A stretch of 64,000 bases of DNA from Thermalbibacter longus (lineage in GTDB: Bacteria > Chloroflexota > Chloroflexia > Thermomicrobiales > Thermomicrobiaceae), in contig NZ_JAMSLR010000010.1 of assembly GCF_023806485.1 (NCBI RefSeq), positions 1 through 64,000 of the forward strand, in the 5' to 3' direction. A program made the translations under genes and the position numbers. How positions within the stretch are numbered: position 1 is the first letter of the stretch; the number at the start of each line of letters is the position of its first letter. Below, piece after piece: positions 1-8,780 of the stretch. The notes beneath the pieces were generated by a model, which was not told the origin of the DNA, did not search any database, and saw only the letters and a list, made by a program, of their open reading frames with translations.

Positions 1-39
1 TCCACCAACATCATGGAAAAGCGGGAGCGCGCCGCTTGA
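1..39 (+). CDS. Possible 3' end of a gene cut by the window edge
   Basis: The first frame reads twelve sense codons and then TGA at 37-39, ending in a charged tail (EKRERAA). Nothing can be said about its function. It is listed because an open frame running into the window from the left edge is the expected look of a truncated gene. Twelve codons could also be chance. Confidence 0.25.
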   Translation, partial: STNIMEKRERAA

Positions 40-768
40 GCCGGCGATATCACCCGGGTCTTACTCGCTTCTTGGCGACGCGAGAAGAATACTGCGCTGT
101 ATGGCCTGAAGTGTTGATAGGTTAGCGCCTTTGGGCAGCGCAGCCATAGAGGACTACGAGGGGAAGCAAACGAGCTGGCGACGTTTCCCCTGCCAGCCCG
201 CCAAGCACGATTGCCCATGGTACCGCGGGGACCGCATTGCGGTGATCGAGGAGGTCCCGGGCGGTTCGTGGTACACGTTCTGGTATTCTTGCCTTTTGAG
301 CAGTGAGCGACCCCAGGCTCGCTCGTATGGCTCGAGGGTTAGCGCAGCGGATTTGGCACGGTAATCGGCAGGGTGGTGTGGCCCAACTTCCGAGCGTAAT
401 ACCTCACCCGTATTGTCGGACACTTTCCACGGCGGTCCGGGACGAGACTGAGACGGGGTGTCAAGTGGGCGGGTGGTAGTTCCGGATGGATCCTCAGCCA
501 CGGGCGACAAACTGATGCATTCGCAGTCTTTTCAGCCGCATCTCGTTCCAGTTCCCCAGGTGTGTGCCAGAAGTCCGGCGAGCGCCGGTATCGCTAGGCT
601 GGCGCCCTGCGCGATTAGAAGGACGATCAATCCGCCGTGACACGCTGGTTCACTGGATGTAGATCCGGGAGTGTCCCTGCCGAGGTCCTTCGGCTGGATA
701 TTTAGTCCTCGCGACACTGGTGCTTTTATCTCGTCTGCGCATACTTATTCATCGACGAGCGGGGCAAG
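40..768. other. Non-coding or decayed stretch
   Basis: No open frame here has a ribosome binding site, a recognisable domain or gene-like codon use. The base composition looks less biased than that of the neighbouring genes. It lies between the window edge and an integrase relic and is probably the rest of a degenerated mobile element. On the minus strand, around 535-640, a short hydrophobic run could be a remnant of a membrane protein, but I cannot support a call. Confidence 0.4.
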
Positions 769-1080
769 GTGTCCTCAACTCGCTGTCGAGCTCCACGCCG
801 TGGGGAGCTTTACCGTGCTATGGCCGAAGTCGCCTCCTGCGCCTGTATTGCCGGAGTGCGCACTCGACTGGTGGAGCTCACGCCGCTTCATTTCCAGGAG
901 TGGTGCGCGGAAATCCTTGGACGAAGCCGAGTCCGTGGACGGTGGAATTCTATTATGGCGTATTGCCACGAGCGCTTGACCAGGCGGTGAAATGGGGGCC
1001 AGCCGGGCTGTCAACCTGGGTTGGCGCCACCTAGAACCCGTCCTTGCGGCGGTAGATCGAGCCCACAAACCCCCTCCCAG
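769..1080 (+). pseudogene. Decayed tyrosine-recombinase (integrase) core-binding domain
   Basis: Three consecutive blocks in three different frames line up with the N-terminal SAM-like domain of phage-type integrases. The first (about 850-925) reads RLVELTPLHFQEWCAEILG. The second (about 930-1010) contains WTVEFYYGVLPRALDQAVKW. The third (about 1013-1080) contains a tail of the NVAALVDPP type. At least two frameshifts separate the blocks. The catalytic domain with its R-H-R-Y residues is missing, and the relic stops about 85 bases before the 3' end of tRNA-Leu, the classic integration site of such enzymes. The similarity is judged by eye from the family consensus, so the exact limits are approximate. 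Confidence 0.5.
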
Positions 1081-1165
1081 CACTGTACCGGTCTTGTACC
1101 GGCGCTATTGAGGCGTCTCGGGGGCTCTTGAAGAGACCGAGGGGCAGGTTTTGGCTTTTCGACGG

Positions 1166-1249
1166 TGCGGAAAGTGGGACTCGAACCCACACGGGGGTTA
1201 CCCCCAGCGGTTTTTAAGACCGCCGCGTCTGCCGTTCCGCCATTTCCGC
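1166..1249 (-). tRNA. tRNA-Leu (anticodon TAA)
   Basis: The reverse complement folds as a class II tRNA. The acceptor stem GCGGAAA pairs with TTTCCGC, the discriminator is A, the anticodon stem GCGGT/ACCGC encloses the loop CTTAAAA, there is a long variable arm with GGGGG/CCCCC complementarity, and the T arm carries GTTCGAGTC. The length is 84 nt and CCA is not encoded. Its 3' end faces the integrase relic. Confidence 0.95.
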
Positions 1250-1390
1250 TCAGAATCGCGCTCGCGCAACGTTGGCTGGCTCCTGCTTCGCCGGCCGTGT
1301 GAGCGACCATCTACCAGAGCGGGGTGCCAGCAGGGCGAAACGGTGCCAGCCTGGCTATCTCGCGTCTATTCTACCGCGGATGCGCACCAG

Positions 1391-1420
1391 AACAAAGAAA
1401 AACGGCCTCGGGTGAGGCCG
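1391..1420 (-). terminator. Rho-independent terminator after tRNA-Gly
   Basis: On the minus strand a perfect CGGCCTC/GAGGCCG hairpin (1403-1420) is followed at once by a T-rich run (complement of 1391-1402). It sits about 20 bases past the 3' end of tRNA-Gly, so it separates this gene from tRNA-Leu. Confidence 0.85.
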
Positions 1421-1438
1421 CTCGTCAGACTCTCGCGG

Positions 1439-1512
1439 AGCGGAAGACGGGACTCGAACCCGCGACCTTCTCCTTGGCAAGGAGATGCTCTACCAATCTG
1501 AGCTACTTCCGC
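1439..1512 (-). tRNA. tRNA-Gly (anticodon GCC)
   Basis: The reverse complement gives a standard cloverleaf. The acceptor stem is GCGGAAG/CTTCCGC with discriminator T, which is usual for bacterial tRNA-Gly. The anticodon arm CTCCT-TGCCAAG-GAG carries GCC and the T arm carries GGGTTCGAGTCCC. CCA is not encoded. Confidence 0.95.
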
Positions 1513-1884
1513 CTGCCCGGCGGTCTTCCTTCCGCCGCACAGAGAAGTGTACTCACCATCGCATCGGCTGTCAAGCATGTCTCGCCAGGTCACCCGCTCG
1601 GCTGGTCGTCTGCCTAGTCGCACCTGGCCCGCAGACAGGCCAGACTGGCCAGTACCTCTCCGGCTCTGTGGCATACCTCGAAGACTGACCGGTTCCACCT
1701 GTGGCCGATTGGAGGTACACGGTTCCGGCCATCGGAGCGGGCATGGCCGCGTTGAGATCTCAGCCCCACCTCGGTGTCCCGCCCCGGAAGCACTCCCACC
1801 TGACCAAACGCACCCCAAGCAAATACGGCAACAGGGCTCGTGGCGTTGCGACAGTAGGTCTAGATGGCCGTTCTTCCAGTGTAG
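1513..1884. other. Gene-free stretch upstream of tRNA-Gly
   Basis: This stretch lies between the tRNA-Gly gene and the end of the AhpD-like gene. It must contain the tRNA-Gly promoter. I see no convincing coding frame, repeat or RNA motif in it. Confidence 0.5.
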
Positions 1885-2475
1885 TTATGGTCCGTGAGCT
1901 TCTGCTGTGCGTCGAAATAAACCGTCTGAGCCAATTCTCAGGGATCGAGCCTGCATGTTGAAATAGTTCTCTACGGCAACTAACCAGATAAGTTCCACAA
2001 CCTCCTCGTCAGAGAAGTGCTGACGGCATAGTTCGAAGGTCGATTCGCTCAAATCATGATTTCTGGTAACCTCGTCCGCCAGCGCTAGCGCCGCTCGTTC
2101 TCGTTCGTTGAACGCTTCGCTCTCTGGCCAGCGATCGAGACCCAGGAACCGCGCATACCCAATCTGTTCCTGAACAGCTCGTGCCAGGTTCAGATCGTGG
2201 CAAAATGCGCAGCCGTTGAGCTGGCTCACCCTCGTGGTCACGAGCATGCGCACCGCAGGACCCACCGCGAGCTTCTTTTCTCGCATCCAATCAATGTAGG
2301 CCGTCAGTGGGATCAATTCTGTCTTTCTGGCATAGATAACCTTGAGGGGAGAAATCACGCGTCCGAAGCGCCTACGCGAGAGCCAGTAGGCCAACCGTAG
2401 CGCGAGGGATCGCGGCCTTTCGATGGGTGCCAGTCTCGCTACTTCCGTTAGAGGCCTCTGACCAGCTTGATCCAT
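1885..2475 (-). CDS. AhpD-like / carboxymuconolactone decarboxylase family protein
   Basis: The 196-aa product has the AhpD/CMD fold pattern. A helical N-terminus precedes the segment around residues 75-105 that carries the redox-type CxxC (Cys89-Ala-Phe-Cys92, followed by His93). An acidic helical C-terminal half follows (residues 125-180). Family members act as alkylhydroperoxidase partners or small-ring decarboxylases; which applies here cannot be told. The ATG at 2475 was chosen because upstream frame residues are low-complexity and overlap the previous gene. It follows the lipoprotein gene by 31 bases and is probably the last gene of the murE operon. The gene is not usually linked to cell-wall genes. 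Confidence 0.75.
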   Translation of the reverse strand: MDQAGQRPLTEVARLAPIERPRSLALRLAYWLSRRRFGRVISPLKVIYARKTELIPLTAYIDWMREKKLAVGPAVRMLVTTRVSQLNGCAFCHDLNLARAVQEQIGYARFLGLDRWPESEAFNERERAALALADEVTRNHDLSESTFELCRQHFSDEEVVELIWLVAVENYFNMQARSLRIGSDGLFRRTAEAHGP

Positions 2476-2506
2476 TGGTCCGCACTCTCTAGCCGAGCGC
2501 GGGGAG

Positions 2507-3520
2507 TTACGGCGCCCACGAGAGTCCCGACGGCGCGTCGATCGCCTCGGCTTCGAATAGCCGCTTGGGCTCCCCAGCGCGCGGCCTGCCGCCAGGCTCC
2601 ACGGTGAACTCGACGTACTGAGCCTCGAACGTGCCTCCATCGAGCTGCAAGAAGGCTATCATCGTCCCATCCGGTGACCAGGTCGGCGAGGCTACGGCGC
2701 CGCTGGTGGTAAGCTGCACTGGCTCTCCGCCGCCGGCCGGCACCACGTAAAGGTTGTTCGCTTCACCCTGTCGTCCAACGTAGGCGATCCAGTTTCCATC
2801 GGGTGACCAGGCCGGCGCGTAGCTGCCATCTCCTCCCTGCACGAGCGGCACCACTTCGCCGGTTGTCAGGTTCAGTATCCACAGGTCCGTGCGGCGGCGC
2901 AGTCCGTCGTCAGACGTCGCGCGGTGCGCGAAGGCGATGCGCGTTCCATCCGGCGAGACGGTCGGTGATTCCACGTTGTCGCCCGGAACCGTTGAAGCCG
3001 GTATCTGTTGTGGCGCCCCACCAGTACTCGGAATGAGCCAGAGGTAGTTCTTGACCGAGTTAAGGTCGCTCGCGTAGACGATCCGCTGGCCGTCCGGCAT
3101 CCATGCCGGATCGAGCGCCCAGACGCTGTTCGCGACGTACGCTTGCGTCCCCGGTTGCAGGGGCGGCTCGTTCTGGGTGAGCTGCTGCATGCCCTGGCCG
3201 TCGGCTCCGGCGACGTAGAGGTCCGAGAAGGCATCTCCGAAGCGCACGAACGCGAACCGGCTGCCATCGGGTGACCAGCTCGGCGAGGCTGCGTTCCCAA
3301 GCTCGAGTAGGCGCCGAATCTTGCCGTCTTGCCAGAGATAGATATCGCCATGCTGGACGAAGAGGATCCGACCCTTCGGCGCTGCACCAGCGACCCACTC
3401 CGGATTGGCGATCGGATCCGGCTCTCCGCAGGCGGCCGCCAGCAACGCGGTTGCCATCAAAACGCTCAGGAGTAGCCTGGCTACCGCCCCTCGTTGTCTA
3501 CGGTTCGGCTCTCGCTTCAT
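2507..3520 (-). CDS. Lipoprotein with TolB/WD40-like beta-propeller repeats
   Basis: The 337-aa protein begins with a basic segment, a hydrophobic helix and a lipobox ending in Cys31 (LLAAAC), so it is likely an exported lipoprotein. The rest contains at least five PD40-type blades, each with a core of the SPxWSPDGxxIAF kind (for example near residues 79, 138, 188, 238 and 283). This is the repeat found in TolB and in many surface sensors or binding proteins. Its start overlaps the stop of murE by four bases (ATGA), indicating translational coupling, which suggests a role at the cell envelope. No enzymatic motif is visible, and the ligand is unknown. Confidence 0.8.
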   Translation of the reverse strand: MKREPNRRQRGAVARLLLSVLMATALLAAACGEPDPIANPEWVAGAAPKGRILFVQHGDIYLWQDGKIRRLLELGNAASPSWSPDGSRFAFVRFGDAFSDLYVAGADGQGMQQLTQNEPPLQPGTQAYVANSVWALDPAWMPDGQRIVYASDLNSVKNYLWLIPSTGGAPQQIPASTVPGDNVESPTVSPDGTRIAFAHRATSDDGLRRRTDLWILNLTTGEVVPLVQGGDGSYAPAWSPDGNWIAYVGRQGEANNLYVVPAGGGEPVQLTTSGAVASPTWSPDGTMIAFLQLDGGTFEAQYVEFTVEPGGRPRAGEPKRLFEAEAIDAPSGLSWAP

Positions 3521-5043
3521 TCACCCTCGTTTCGGTAGCCGAGTTCAGCTAGCGCCGAGAGCGCCTCGGCCGACTCGTCCCAGGGACGACGCTCTGAGCC
3601 GTAGATAATACATCGCTCGTGGCCCTTGCCGAGTAGCAGGACGGCGTCGCCCGGCGTGGCCCGCCGCAGCGCCTCGCGGATCGCCTGCGAACGGTCTTCG
3701 ATGCAGAGAAAGTCGCGGCCCTCTATGGCACCTGCGCCTCGCGCGCCCTCGGCGATCTCGTCGATGATCCGCTCCGGATCCTCGAAACGAGGATCCTCCG
3801 ACGTGAAGACGGAGAAGTCTGCGAGGCGGGCCGCGATAGCGCCTTGCAGAGGCCGCTTGGCACGGTCACGCTCGCCCGCGCTGCCGAACACGGTGATCAG
3901 GCGGCCCGGAACTAGTTCCCGGACAAGCTCGAGGACACGTTGCAGCGCCTCAGGCGTGTGCGCGTAGTCGACGATCACCGTGAAGGGCTGGCCGGCATCG
4001 ATCCGGCGCAGACGACCGGGTACATGGTCCAAGCTTTCCAGGCCGCCCGCGATCTGCTCCGCCGTCAGGCCGAGCAGATACCCGGCGGCTGCCGCCGCCA
4101 ACGCGTTCTCCACGTTGAACCGTCCGAGCAACTTCAGCCTGACCAGTGCCGAACCGGTTGGGGTGACTAGCTCGAAGTCGGTCCCAGCGTTATGAGGGTG
4201 GATGTTCCGCGCCGTGATCTCGGCCTCGGTCGCGTCCACCCCGAACCAGATCACCGGCGCTGATCCGGCATAGGCAGCGATCGAGCGCGCGCCCTCGTCG
4301 CCGGCATTGAGGACGACACCGCGGGGATAGGGCCGAAGGTCATCGCGCTGGGCGACGAACTCGAGCAAGCGCGCCTTCGCTCTCCGGTAGGCTTCGATCG
4401 TGCCGTGGAAATCGAGGTGCTCGTGCGTGATGTTGGTCACCACGGCGAGGTCGAACGCGCAACAGTCTAGCCGGTGCATCGCGAGCCCGTGAGAGGTCGC
4501 CTCGAGTACGGCCCACTGCACACCCTCGCGTCGCATGTTCGCCAGCAGCCGCTGAAGATCCAGGGATTCAGGGGTGGTCTGGCGCGTATCGTGCTCGACC
4601 ACGCGATCACCGACCCTGACAGCTACGGTGCCCACTAGCCCGGTGTGATAGCCCGCCGCGCGCAGCAGGGCGTCGATCAGGAACGTTGTGGTGCTCTTGC
4701 CATCGGTTCCGGTCACACCGATCACGCCGAGGTCGTTCGATGGATTTTGGAAGAACGCGGCAGCGACACGAGCGAGGGCCGCGCGGGTATCGACCACCTG
4801 GACCGCCGCCGGGTAGTCATCGAGCGCGTTGCTCCACTCTTCAACCAGGGCGGCGACCGCGCCCCGGCGACGGGCATCCTCGAGGTAGCGATGACCATCG
4901 GTATAGCTTCCGCGCAGGGCAACGAACAGCGCTCCCGGCAGTGCCTGGCGTGAGTCGTAGCACACCTCGGTGATCGGTATATCGAGGTCGCCGGCCGCGC
5001 GTTCGATCGCCAGTGCATGCAGGAGCGACCTCAGGGGGAGCAT
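3517..5043 (-). CDS. murE: MurE-type UDP-N-acetylmuramoyl-tripeptide synthetase
   Basis: The 508-aa protein is a Mur ligase that adds the third residue to UDP-MurNAc-Ala-Glu in the cytoplasm. Domain 1 covers residues 1-105. The ATP loop GVTGTDGKST is at 109-118, TTPES at 156-160, and the lysine expected to be carbamylated is in EAYRRAK near 223. The C-terminal domain has the VDYAHTPEAL signature (358-367). The specificity motif, DNPR in diaminopimelate-adding MurE, reads EDPR here (416-419): the arginine is kept but the first two residues differ, so the residue added may not be diaminopimelate. It lies 3 bases after the FemAB gene and overlaps the lipoprotein gene by 4. Confidence 0.92.
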   Translation of the reverse strand: MLPLRSLLHALAIERAAGDLDIPITEVCYDSRQALPGALFVALRGSYTDGHRYLEDARRRGAVAALVEEWSNALDDYPAAVQVVDTRAALARVAAAFFQNPSNDLGVIGVTGTDGKSTTTFLIDALLRAAGYHTGLVGTVAVRVGDRVVEHDTRQTTPESLDLQRLLANMRREGVQWAVLEATSHGLAMHRLDCCAFDLAVVTNITHEHLDFHGTIEAYRRAKARLLEFVAQRDDLRPYPRGVVLNAGDEGARSIAAYAGSAPVIWFGVDATEAEITARNIHPHNAGTDFELVTPTGSALVRLKLLGRFNVENALAAAAAGYLLGLTAEQIAGGLESLDHVPGRLRRIDAGQPFTVIVDYAHTPEALQRVLELVRELVPGRLITVFGSAGERDRAKRPLQGAIAARLADFSVFTSEDPRFEDPERIIDEIAEGARGAGAIEGRDFLCIEDRSQAIREALRRATPGDAVLLLGKGHERCIIYGSERRPWDESAEALSALAELGYRNEGE

Positions 5044-5046
5044 CAG

Positions 5047-6081
5047 TCAGCCCTCCATCGGACGCAGCCGGCGCCAGAGCCACACCAGTGGCCGGGAATA
5101 GACGCGCTCGTAGACACCGGGGTACGAGTACACCTCACCGCCGAAACCAGCTTTGAAGCGGTAGACACCCCACAGGCCCTGGCGTACGTTGAGCTGATCA
5201 TCGGGAACATCGTCGGGCGGCTCATCGGTTGGCGGAATCCCCCACAGGTCATAGAACCGGCAGCCACGGTCCCTAGCCCAGCGCATGGCTGCGAACTGCA
5301 CCAGATAGGATGCCATGTGACGCTGGTGACGTGCCGCAGAGGCGCCGTACAGGTACACAGCCTCGGCACCGAAGCGAACGACCAGAGCTCCGGCTGCCGG
5401 CTCTCTGTCCTTCTCGGCCAGGATCAGCGCTGCATCTTCTCCGAAGGTATCCAGAATATCGCGGAAGTATTCTATCCGGTGAATCCCGAACCCATCTCGC
5501 TCACTGGTCTCGCGCAGCAGGTCGTAGAACACCGCCAGGTCAGCGCGGCTGCCCAAGCGAACTTCAACTCCCCTCCGCTCTGCGAGCCGAATGTTGTACC
5601 GGGTCTTCGGCTTCATCCGCGCGAGAAGCGTCTCGTCGTCGACATCGATCGCCACGCGGACTGTGCGCTGGGGCTGGATCACCGTGTGGCTGCGCCGCCA
5701 GCCGCTCGCGCGCGTAAGTACCACGCACGCGCCTTCGTTCTCGGGCTCGGCGAGGACGCAGATCGCCCGCTCACGACGGGCAACCCAATCGATGACGTGA
5801 GTGTAGGCCCGGTCGTCGGCACTGGACGCGGTTCCCACGGCGACGAGTGGGCCCCGGGGAACGTACCCCAGGCTCAGAGGGCCGACCCGGCGAAAGAGAA
5901 GCTGCGCGGCGATGACCGGATGCCCTTCCGGGTCGAACCAGGCGATCCGGACCGGCTTCCACCCGTGCCGACTCTTCAGTTCTCCCCAGCGCCAGCCCTG
6001 CAGCAGCCGTCCGCCTAGCTGCTCGATCAACGCGTCCCAAACGCGCGCGTCGTCGATACGGTGACAAGTGGGTGAGCTCAC
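5047..6081 (-). CDS. FemAB/FemX-family peptidyltransferase
   Basis: The 344-aa protein shows the double GNAT organisation of Fem transferases, which use aminoacyl-tRNA to build the interpeptide bridge on lipid II or its precursors. Visible family marks are QGWRWGELKS near 28-37, the KPKTRYNIRLAERRGV block near 178-193, the alanine-glycine-rich GASAARHQRHMASYLVQF block near 277, and a C-terminal FKAGFGGE motif near 313. The start is GTG at 6081, two bases after the HEAT-repeat gene. Direct linkage to murE supports a role in peptidoglycan cross-bridges; the amino acid attached is unknown. Related proteins in other Chloroflexota are also annotated as GNAT transferases. Confidence 0.85.
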   Translation of the reverse strand: MSSPTCHRIDDARVWDALIEQLGGRLLQGWRWGELKSRHGWKPVRIAWFDPEGHPVIAAQLLFRRVGPLSLGYVPRGPLVAVGTASSADDRAYTHVIDWVARRERAICVLAEPENEGACVVLTRASGWRRSHTVIQPQRTVRVAIDVDDETLLARMKPKTRYNIRLAERRGVEVRLGSRADLAVFYDLLRETSERDGFGIHRIEYFRDILDTFGEDAALILAEKDREPAAGALVVRFGAEAVYLYGASAARHQRHMASYLVQFAAMRWARDRGCRFYDLWGIPPTDEPPDDVPDDQLNVRQGLWGVYRFKAGFGGEVYSYPGVYERVYSRPLVWLWRRLRPMEG

Positions 6082-6083
6082 GT

Positions 6084-7073
6084 CTACGGCCAGAGTCCGG
6101 AATGAAGCGGGTCCTCCTCGTAAACCGCCTGCGTTAATGCCTCCTCAGCGGCCTCGCGCACAACCGGGTCAGCCGACCGAGCGAGCCGCCGCAGGACGTT
6201 GATCGCGACCGGGCCACCGATCTGACCCAGCGCGCCGATTGCCGCGGCCTGCACCTCTCGATCAGGGTCGTCAACCAGTGCGATCAGGGGGTCGACCGCT
6301 TCCGGCACGCCGAACTCGCCGCATGCCCGCGCGGCCTCGTAGCGGAGCTCCGGCTCTTCGCTCTCGAGTTCAGCCAGCACGTGCGGTAGCCAGCGACGGT
6401 CTAGGCTCTTCCCCATCGCGTAGATGGCGCTGACCCTCAGCTCGTGCTCCGGAGCGTCGTACGCCTCTGTGATCAGCTCGACGATGTCTGGGTCGTCTCC
6501 GAAATAGCCGATGGCTTCAAGAGCGCGGCGGCGCACCGCGATTGCCGCGTCGTCGCGCGCCAGCGCGAGGAGGGCCTGGCGCAGGCGACGCGTGCGAGGC
6601 TCGTCGAGCTGTCCGACCGAGGCGAGATAGCTGAAGCGGCCGAGCAGAACGGCGATCGCCTCGCGGACGGGTTCTTCCTCCTCAGCGGGCAGGAGGTCGA
6701 GCAGCCGATCGAGAAGCTGCGGATCGTCTTCCTCCCAGAGACCAGACACCGCCCGGGCCCGGACTTCGGGATCGGGGTCGCGGAGTGCGATCTCGAGCAC
6801 GCGGCGGAAGTTCAACTCGACATTGGTCTCCGCCATCTCCTCCATCAGTGTCACCAGATACCGCCGGGTCGAGACCGGGGAAGAGGCCCAGAGATCTTGA
6901 AGCGCTGGCACCAGCGCGCGGCTGAGGTCAGAGAGCTGCGCCACGTCGCTCGCCGCGGGCCGCGGCGAGCTGTTGAAGCGCTGGAAGAGCTCGCCGAGCG
7001 CTCGCTGCTCTTCCGGTGAAGCCGGCCTGTCTAGGCTGGTGTTGAGCCAGTTGTGCTCACGGCGATGGGGCAT
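6084..7073 (-). CDS. HEAT-repeat protein
   Basis: The 329-aa product is built almost entirely of short helical pairs with the HEAT/PBS-lyase pattern. Recurrent units of about 30 residues contain a DPDPEVRARAVSGL-like core; clear copies are near 97, 133, 165, 193, 225 and 255. Such solenoids serve as protein-protein scaffolds; no catalytic motif is present. Two in-frame ATGs exist. The one at 7073 is preferred, since a GAGG lies about 12 bases upstream, whereas for the ATG at 7085 the GAGG abuts the start. The gene overlaps the end of the preceding 548-aa gene and runs into the FemAB-murE operon, so it may scaffold an envelope complex (inference). Confidence 0.7.
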   Translation of the reverse strand: MPHRREHNWLNTSLDRPASPEEQRALGELFQRFNSSPRPAASDVAQLSDLSRALVPALQDLWASSPVSTRRYLVTLMEEMAETNVELNFRRVLEIALRDPDPEVRARAVSGLWEEDDPQLLDRLLDLLPAEEEEPVREAIAVLLGRFSYLASVGQLDEPRTRRLRQALLALARDDAAIAVRRRALEAIGYFGDDPDIVELITEAYDAPEHELRVSAIYAMGKSLDRRWLPHVLAELESEEPELRYEAARACGEFGVPEAVDPLIALVDDPDREVQAAAIGALGQIGGPVAINVLRRLARSADPVVREAAEEALTQAVYEEDPLHSGLWP

Positions 7074-8703
7074 AGTACAGCACATCCTCGGCGTCTGGGT
7101 CGATGCTGAACTGCGGGTAGTCGGGCGATTCGGCGATCTGCCGGATCAGCTCTGGCGTCATCGGTCGCTCGACGTTCGCTGCAGCGACCAGATCGTCGAG
7201 GAGCGCCATGTATCGCGGCGCGTCCGATGTGCCGATCTGCTCGCCGACGCGCTCGAACGTGGCGGCGAGGACCAGGTCCGGGTAGCGACGGGTCCGGTCG
7301 TCGAGCGGCTCCTGCCCGGCGAAGCGGGGGAAGCGATTCTCAGTGAGGAGCATATTCTCCTGTACCGCGCAGTAGTAGGTCGTCGGGCGGAAGATGTACC
7401 GGCGGTTCTTCTCGTCCAGATCGAGCAGCCGGCGCTCCTGGCCCGACACGCGCAGATAGTCGATAGTGTAGTGACCAGGCGTGTCTGTCCGCTCGATCGT
7501 AATTAGCGCGCCCGGCACCAGGCTATCGCGGAAGAAGGCGTCGAAACCGGCGAGATAGCCGCCCCGGTTGCCGGACGGGTAGCGCAGCTCGACGAGGAAC
7601 GTCTCGTACGTTTGTGGCGACTCGAACGTCAGCACCGCGACACGCTGATCGGCCAGCACCTGAGGCGGAAGCACGCTCGCCAGAATCGCGTTGTACGGCA
7701 AGACGCCGAGGTAGTGCTCGTAGAAGGTCAAGACGTGATCTGCGACCTGCTCGCTCAAGGGGATCGCCGCCAGGGCTTCCTCGATGAGGAAGCGGTAGTC
7801 CTGGCCGATATCGGCCGCACGGCGCTTCGTGGTACCGATCGCTGGCAGTCCCTTGGTGGACCAGAGATAGTTGCCTGGAACGCCGACGAATTCGAAGTCC
7901 TCCTCCTGTGAGAGGCGGACATTGAGCGCGAATCGCTGGACCTCGTAGTCAGGAGCCGAGCGTCGGACTCCGAGCACGACCTCGACCAGCTCCGTGTCCG
8001 GCAAAGGTTGCCCGCGCTCCAGGATGTACTCGCGCAGACGCCGGAGGTTTCCTCGGCTCAGCCGCGGGACGTCTTCATCCAGCATCCAGCGGTCGGCGAA
8101 GCCGGCAACCTCCGGCATGGTCGCGAGTTCAGCAGCGACCAGTGCCTGCAGCACGTCGTCACCGATCTGGGACAGATCGACGACCTGGATCTCCGACGGA
8201 GCTGGGATGATCTCAACTGGTGCTGCGGCAGCTTCCGCTGGCTCAGGCGCTGCCGAGGCAACCGCCTCGGCAGCGAGTTCCTCATCGGCAGCGGGACGAG
8301 CGACTGCTACCGGCCGCCGGCGCGCAACAGGCGGTGCGACAGTCGGTGGCTCCTGGAAACGCCGGGGCAACATGTGCGCCGCGTCGACCTCTTCGACTGG
8401 CCGCGGTGGCCTCCCCTCGCGGGTGGTGGCGACATACAGGACCCCATCGCGCTCTTCCAGGCTGAAGACCGCGTCGTTCGCCTCGACAGCCAGCTTCAGC
8501 GCGGCGGCCCAGCCTTCTGCATCCCGCTGCTGGTCGAGTCGGGCCAGGTGTTCGGCCAGAGCCTGTAGCGGCATGCGGATCGGAGCCGTCAGCGCGAAGA
8601 AGCGTCCGGCCGTCCGCATGATCGCGAAGACCCGGGCCGCGAGCTCGCGCTCTTCTGGGCTGCCGTTGAATTCGATCTCCAGCCTGGGCTCGATGGTCTG
8701 CAT
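7057..8703 (-). CDS. Conserved-looking protein of unknown function, 548 aa
   Basis: I do not recognise this protein. Residues 1-110 look like a compact alpha/beta domain. Residues 115-170 form an Ala/Pro/Glu-rich linker. From about 175 to 545 there is a larger domain, beginning with a helical segment (DDVLQALVAAELATMP near 187) and continuing with mixed strand and helix. No signal peptide or membrane helix is visible, so it is probably cytoplasmic. A good GGAGAC ribosome site lies 8 bases before the ATG. It sits between a 44-aa helical protein and the HEAT-repeat gene, which it overlaps. The chain of tight spacings argues for co-expression with the peptidoglycan genes. Confidence 0.6.
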   Translation of the reverse strand: MQTIEPRLEIEFNGSPEERELAARVFAIMRTAGRFFALTAPIRMPLQALAEHLARLDQQRDAEGWAAALKLAVEANDAVFSLEERDGVLYVATTREGRPPRPVEEVDAAHMLPRRFQEPPTVAPPVARRRPVAVARPAADEELAAEAVASAAPEPAEAAAAPVEIIPAPSEIQVVDLSQIGDDVLQALVAAELATMPEVAGFADRWMLDEDVPRLSRGNLRRLREYILERGQPLPDTELVEVVLGVRRSAPDYEVQRFALNVRLSQEEDFEFVGVPGNYLWSTKGLPAIGTTKRRAADIGQDYRFLIEEALAAIPLSEQVADHVLTFYEHYLGVLPYNAILASVLPPQVLADQRVAVLTFESPQTYETFLVELRYPSGNRGGYLAGFDAFFRDSLVPGALITIERTDTPGHYTIDYLRVSGQERRLLDLDEKNRRYIFRPTTYYCAVQENMLLTENRFPRFAGQEPLDDRTRRYPDLVLAATFERVGEQIGTSDAPRYMALLDDLVAAANVERPMTPELIRQIAESPDYPQFSIDPDAEDVLYYAPSP

Positions 8704-8780
8704 GCTCTCTCGTCTCCTTCGCGATCTTCACGGCGCGTATCGTCATCGCGACACCGCGCGTGCTGGTACTGGAGAGCCGT

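Noticed and set aside
532-717. Small minus-strand frame with a hydrophobic stretch
   Set aside because: It lies in decayed DNA, has no ribosome site and cannot be tied to a membrane-protein family.
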